A DNA stretch of 8,248 nt. It comes from Chroococcidiopsidaceae cyanobacterium CP_BM_RX_35 (GTDB taxonomy: Bacteria; Cyanobacteriota; Cyanobacteriia; Cyanobacteriales; Chroococcidiopsidaceae). Positions within the stretch are counted from its first letter, which is position 1. Each line of letters opens with the position of its first letter. Below, one piece after another: positions 5,731 through 8,248 of the stretch. Below the pieces are notes generated by a model. The model worked only from the letters and a program-made list of their open reading frames with translations, was not told where the DNA came from and made no database searches. The DNA lies in NCBI GenBank assembly GCA_019242465.1, contig JAFAVL010000076.1, positions 1-8,248 on the forward strand, read 5' to 3'. A program made the position numbers and the translations under genes.

Positions 5731-8248
5731 TCATCTATGAGTGGCTAATGACTGCCTAACCGCAGTTAATAATTCTGCCATTGATAGGGATGATGGTAAA
5801 ATTTTGGCGGTGATGGCTGCCAAAATAGTCTCCAAGTCAATTGCATCCGATTGAGAGGTTACAGAATCGAGGGAACAGGCTCCGGCAGCGTACCCGTGCG
5901 ATCCCAATCGCTGATCTAGTACTAGAACTGGCGGTAAGTCATGTAGCTGACCTAAGTATTTGAGTGCTGCTAGCGCGCCTGGGTGGAGTGCAAGATCGCT
6001 CAAGCAAATCAGCAGTAAGTCAACGCTTTGTTGTCGAATTTGTTGCATAACTTCTGCCCAAGAGTGACCCACCGTGCCTCTAAACCCAGCTGTATGGAGG
6101 TATTGAATCAGAGCTTGACACCACTCTGCTCTAAGAGAAGACGAGGAGTTGTTGCCTTGAAAATTGGTTCTTCCCGAATCGTGTTGAGAATGGTCTGGGG
6201 TTTCACTTTCATGGAGAAGTGAAGCATCTAACAGCTCTGGCAATGTAGCGATATCTACTACTAACAGGTTGGGTTTAAAACCGATCCCGGCGGCAATTTC
6301 TAGAACCGACAACAAAGTATCAATCGAGCGGTTTGAAGCTGGCGTTAAGCAAGGAAAGACTGCTAACCCAGCTATCTGGTTTGCTGCTTGGGTCGTTGTT
6401 GCTTCAAGAGTAACTATGGGTAAGCTTTTCAAACTAGGTTGGTGGCTGAGTTGCTCAAAGTAAGCTATGGGCTCTGGAATTTGTGCGTCAAGTAAGATGA
6501 CATTCGGTCGCCAAATCCGAGCCAGGAGTTCTGCCTGCTCTAAGTCATCCGCTTCTAAAACTCGGTAATTGAGAGGGATGTGGTTGGTTGCGGAGCCAGT
6601 ACTCTGCTTGTGTTCCCCGTGTTCTAGCAACTGGCGTGAGGTTCCCTCCGTTGAGGAGTGATTATTTACTAGCCGGAGAATTGTCAACAGTGTCTCATTT
6701 GAGGTACTTTGAGCAACGCTCTGATTGCCAGCAGCCTGCGTCTGGGCGCAAAAGCGCGTCAGGATCTGAGGCAAGACTTGTTGCTGTACTGGCAAACTCA
6801 CAAAATCATCTGCTCGGTTTAAAAGTGCCCGCTCCCGCTCAGCTCTCGTCGCCGTCACAATTACAGAAATTTGGCTAGTCGCTGGGTCAGATTTGAGTAG
6901 CGTTAGCACATCCCATCCAGAGAGTAGGGGCAGAAAAGGGTTCAGAAAAATGACTCTTGGCTGCAATCGTCGAGCTTTTTCCAATGCCTCCGTTCCCGAT
7001 CTGGCAATCACAAACCGATAGCCTAAGCTATTTAATTGCTCTGTTAAATTTTCAATGAACCGAGGTGCTGCTTCGACAACTAACACTATACGCTCAGAGG
7101 AGAGGGATCCCAATTCCTCCCCTACCCCCCCTACTCCCTCTGTGCCCCCTAATCCCCAAAGGGGACTCCGAGTTCCCCCTGCTCTCTTACAAGGGGGACT
7201 TGGTGGCAGCAACAGTGTAAACTGGCTGCCTTTTCCTTCTGTGGATAGAAAGCTAACATCTCCACCATGCAGGCGAGCCAAGGCTCGGGTTAAGACGAGT
7301 CCAAGCCCTGTACCTTCAAACCTACGGGTGAGGGGATTTTCGAGTTGTTGGAATTTTTGAAAGATTAAGTGCTGCTGATGTTCTGGGATACCGATGCCAG
7401 TATCCCAGACAGTAAAGGCAACCCAACCTTCCCAACGACTAACCTGTAGTCCGATTTCGCCGCCTGTCTCCGTGAATTTGAAGGCATTAGCTAGCAGATG
7501 AACCAGCATCTGGCGTAAGCGCAACTCATCCGCTATACAACTGTCCAAACCGGATTCAATTGAAAGGCTAAACCGATGGTTACTAGGGTTGGTTGACGTC
7601 CCAAACGTTGGAGCTTGCTTGGTTTCGAGCTGGATAGATTTTACCTGCTGGATAGCGCGATCGCAAACGGTGCTAATCTGCACTGGCTGTAGTGTCAGCT
7701 CTAGTTGCCCTGTCTCCATACGGGTCAAGTCCAGAATATCATTCACCACTGTCATCAGGTGACGACCGCTTTGATGAATCAGGCGGGCATAACGGGCTTG
7801 ACGCTCATTCAACTGTCCCATAGCCTGATCTTTTAAGAGAGTAGACAATCCCAAAACGGCGGTGAGGGGTGTCTTCAGTTCGTGGCTGATACAAGCTAAG
7901 AATTCATCCTTCAGCCGATTTAGATGAATTAAATCGGCATTTTTAGCTGCCAATTCCGATGCCAACTGCTGTTCCTTGGTCATATCGGTAGCTAGCAACA
8001 GCCAAATTTGCTCACCCTCTACTAGGTTTGTGATTAGTGAAATCAACGGGATTTTAACAAACTGCCAGACTCGCTCCTGACCATTTTGTCCTACAAAGAC
8101 GCAGATACAGGTGCCTGGTTCAGTTCCGACTTGGCACCGATTCGAGGTCGCAAATGGTGGTTTAGAATAGCTGTCATCGGCTGAGATATCCACTTCACTC
8201 GCTGGCTGAGTTTCTACTTCCAGATACCTGGTGTAAGCCGAGCCTGTT
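5731..8248 (-). CDS. PAS-HisKA-HATPase hybrid histidine kinase with three degenerate receiver modules (N-terminus outside window)
   Basis: The frame is open to the right edge, so the GTG at 8191-8193 is probably internal; residue numbers below count from it. About 1-75 looks like the end of a PAS/PAC domain (WQFVKIPLISL, then QIWLLLATDMTKEQQ). HisKA covers about 95-163 with the phospho-accepting His104 in SHELKTPL. HATPase_c carries the N box around Asn236, DTGIGIPE (264-271), the F box FQKF (278-281) and GTGLGL (294-299), so an active kinase is expected. A Gly/Pro-rich linker (331-368) comes from repeat DNA. Receiver-like module 1 (about 368-480) has Asn418 instead of the acceptor Asp and Leu467 instead of the conserved Lys. 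Module 2 (about 500-616) keeps Asp569 but lacks the acidic pair and has Thr at the Lys position. Module 3 (about 641-816) has Cys730 at the acceptor position and a Ser/His-rich insert (about 657-688). The signal sensed and the partner regulator are unknown. folA lies 85 bp downstream. Confidence 0.9.
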   Translation of the reverse strand, partial: TGSAYTRYLEVETQPASEVDISADDSYSKPPFATSNRCQVGTEPGTCICVFVGQNGQERVWQFVKIPLISLITNLVEGEQIWLLLATDMTKEQQLASELAAKNADLIHLNRLKDEFLACISHELKTPLTAVLGLSTLLKDQAMGQLNERQARYARLIHQSGRHLMTVVNDILDLTRMETGQLELTLQPVQISTVCDRAIQQVKSIQLETKQAPTFGTSTNPSNHRFSLSIESGLDSCIADELRLRQMLVHLLANAFKFTETGGEIGLQVSRWEGWVAFTVWDTGIGIPEHQQHLIFQKFQQLENPLTRRFEGTGLGLVLTRALARLHGGDVSFLSTEGKGSQFTLLLPPSPPCKRAGGTRSPLWGLGGTEGVGGVGEELGSLSSERIVLVVEAAPRFIENLTEQLNSLGYRFVIARSGTEALEKARRLQPRVIFLNPFLPLLSGWDVLTLLKSDPATSQISVIVTATRAERERALLNRADDFVSLPVQQQVLPQILTRFCAQTQAAGNQSVAQSTSNETLLTILRLVNNHSSTEGTSRQLLEHGEHKQSTGSATNHIPLNYRVLEADDLEQAELLARIWRPNVILLDAQIPEPIAYFEQLSHQPSLKSLPIVTLEATTTQAANQIAGLAVFPCLTPASNRSIDTLLSVLEIAAGIGFKPNLLVVDIATLPELLDASLLHESETPDHSQHDSGRTNFQGNNSSSSLRAEWCQALIQYLHTAGFRGTVGHSWAEVMQQIRQQSVDLLLICLSDLALHPGALAALKYLGQLHDLPPVLVLDQRLGSHGYAAGACSLDSVTSQSDAIDLETILAAITAKILPSSLSMAELLTAVRQSLATHR
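7111..7203 (-). repeat. G/C-run inverted-repeat cluster read in frame as a kinase linker
   Basis: On the plus strand this stretch is rich in C runs followed by G runs. TCCCC-AAA-GGGGA (7153-7165) is a perfect 5-bp hairpin. CCCCCT (7175-7180) pairs with AGGGGG (7192-7197), with partial extension to AGT/ACT at 7171-7173 and 7198-7200. Such CCCCCT...AGGGGG units are typical dispersed intergenic repeats of cyanobacteria, by recollection. On the minus strand the segment encodes a Pro/Gly/Arg-rich linker (from SPPCKRAGGTRSPLWGLGG to about GVGEELGS). It lies exactly between the HATPase and first receiver module, with no frame break. Confidence 0.65.
7657..7664. repeat. HIP1 octamer GCGATCGC
   Basis: Copy inside the histidine kinase gene, between the HisKA and HATPase regions, read on the minus strand as Cys-Asp-Arg (residues 177-179). 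Confidence 0.9.

Noticed and set aside
7055..7360. Plus-strand open frame of about 100 codons opposite the kinase linker
   Set aside because: Its Pro-rich composition is a reflection of the C runs in the repeat; the minus-strand kinase clearly explains the region.

Overview
The window looks like a chromosomal segment of a cyanobacterium, probably a filamentous, repeat-rich one. The HIP1 octamer GCGATCGC occurs six times in 8.2 kb, where about 0.13 would be expected by chance. There is a plant-type glycerate kinase of photorespiration, a large hybrid histidine kinase with degenerate receivers, and several short dispersed repeats of a kind common in cyanobacterial genomes. Shine-Dalgarno signals are weak or absent before most genes, which also fits. 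The genus cannot be fixed from this window.

Layout, left to right. 1-1253 (+) is the 3' part of a Rel/SpoT (p)ppGpp enzyme: the end of the synthetase domain, then TGS, helical, Cys-rich and ACT domains. 25 bp downstream, probably co-transcribed, is a full-length SelO protein AMPylase (1279-2706, +). 2707-2926 is a non-coding region built of repeats. Then comes a small 86-residue protein (2927-3187, +), which converges with only 2 bp of spacing on a plant-type D-glycerate 3-kinase (3190-4209, -). A 227-bp divergent intergenic region separates the kinase from a membrane-anchored protein with a Pro-rich linker (4437-5075, +). This converges on dihydrofolate reductase (folA, 5121-5645, -). The rest (5731 to the window edge, -) is a PAS-HisKA-HATPase hybrid kinase followed by three receiver-like modules; it lies upstream of folA in the same orientation.

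The most striking feature is a 45-bp palindromic element present twice, inside two unrelated genes: the 86-residue protein and the membrane-anchored protein. Both copies have the same length and orientation and sit in the same reading frame, each adding 15 residues. The copies differ at 8 positions. Four of these are two compensatory C-G to T-A pairs in the central 9-bp stem, and two more lie in the loop. This looks like an in-frame protein-inserting palindromic repeat, analogous in principle to the Rickettsia palindromic elements. A second, different repeat (G/C-run rich) is read in frame as the linker between the ATPase and first receiver of the histidine kinase. Here, then, dispersed repeats enter coding sequence as well as intergenic DNA.

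Functionally the genes are mostly unrelated housekeeping or regulatory genes: stringent response, protein AMPylation, photorespiratory glycerate salvage, folate reduction and signal transduction. Only rel-selO, and possibly kinase-folA, look like transcription units.
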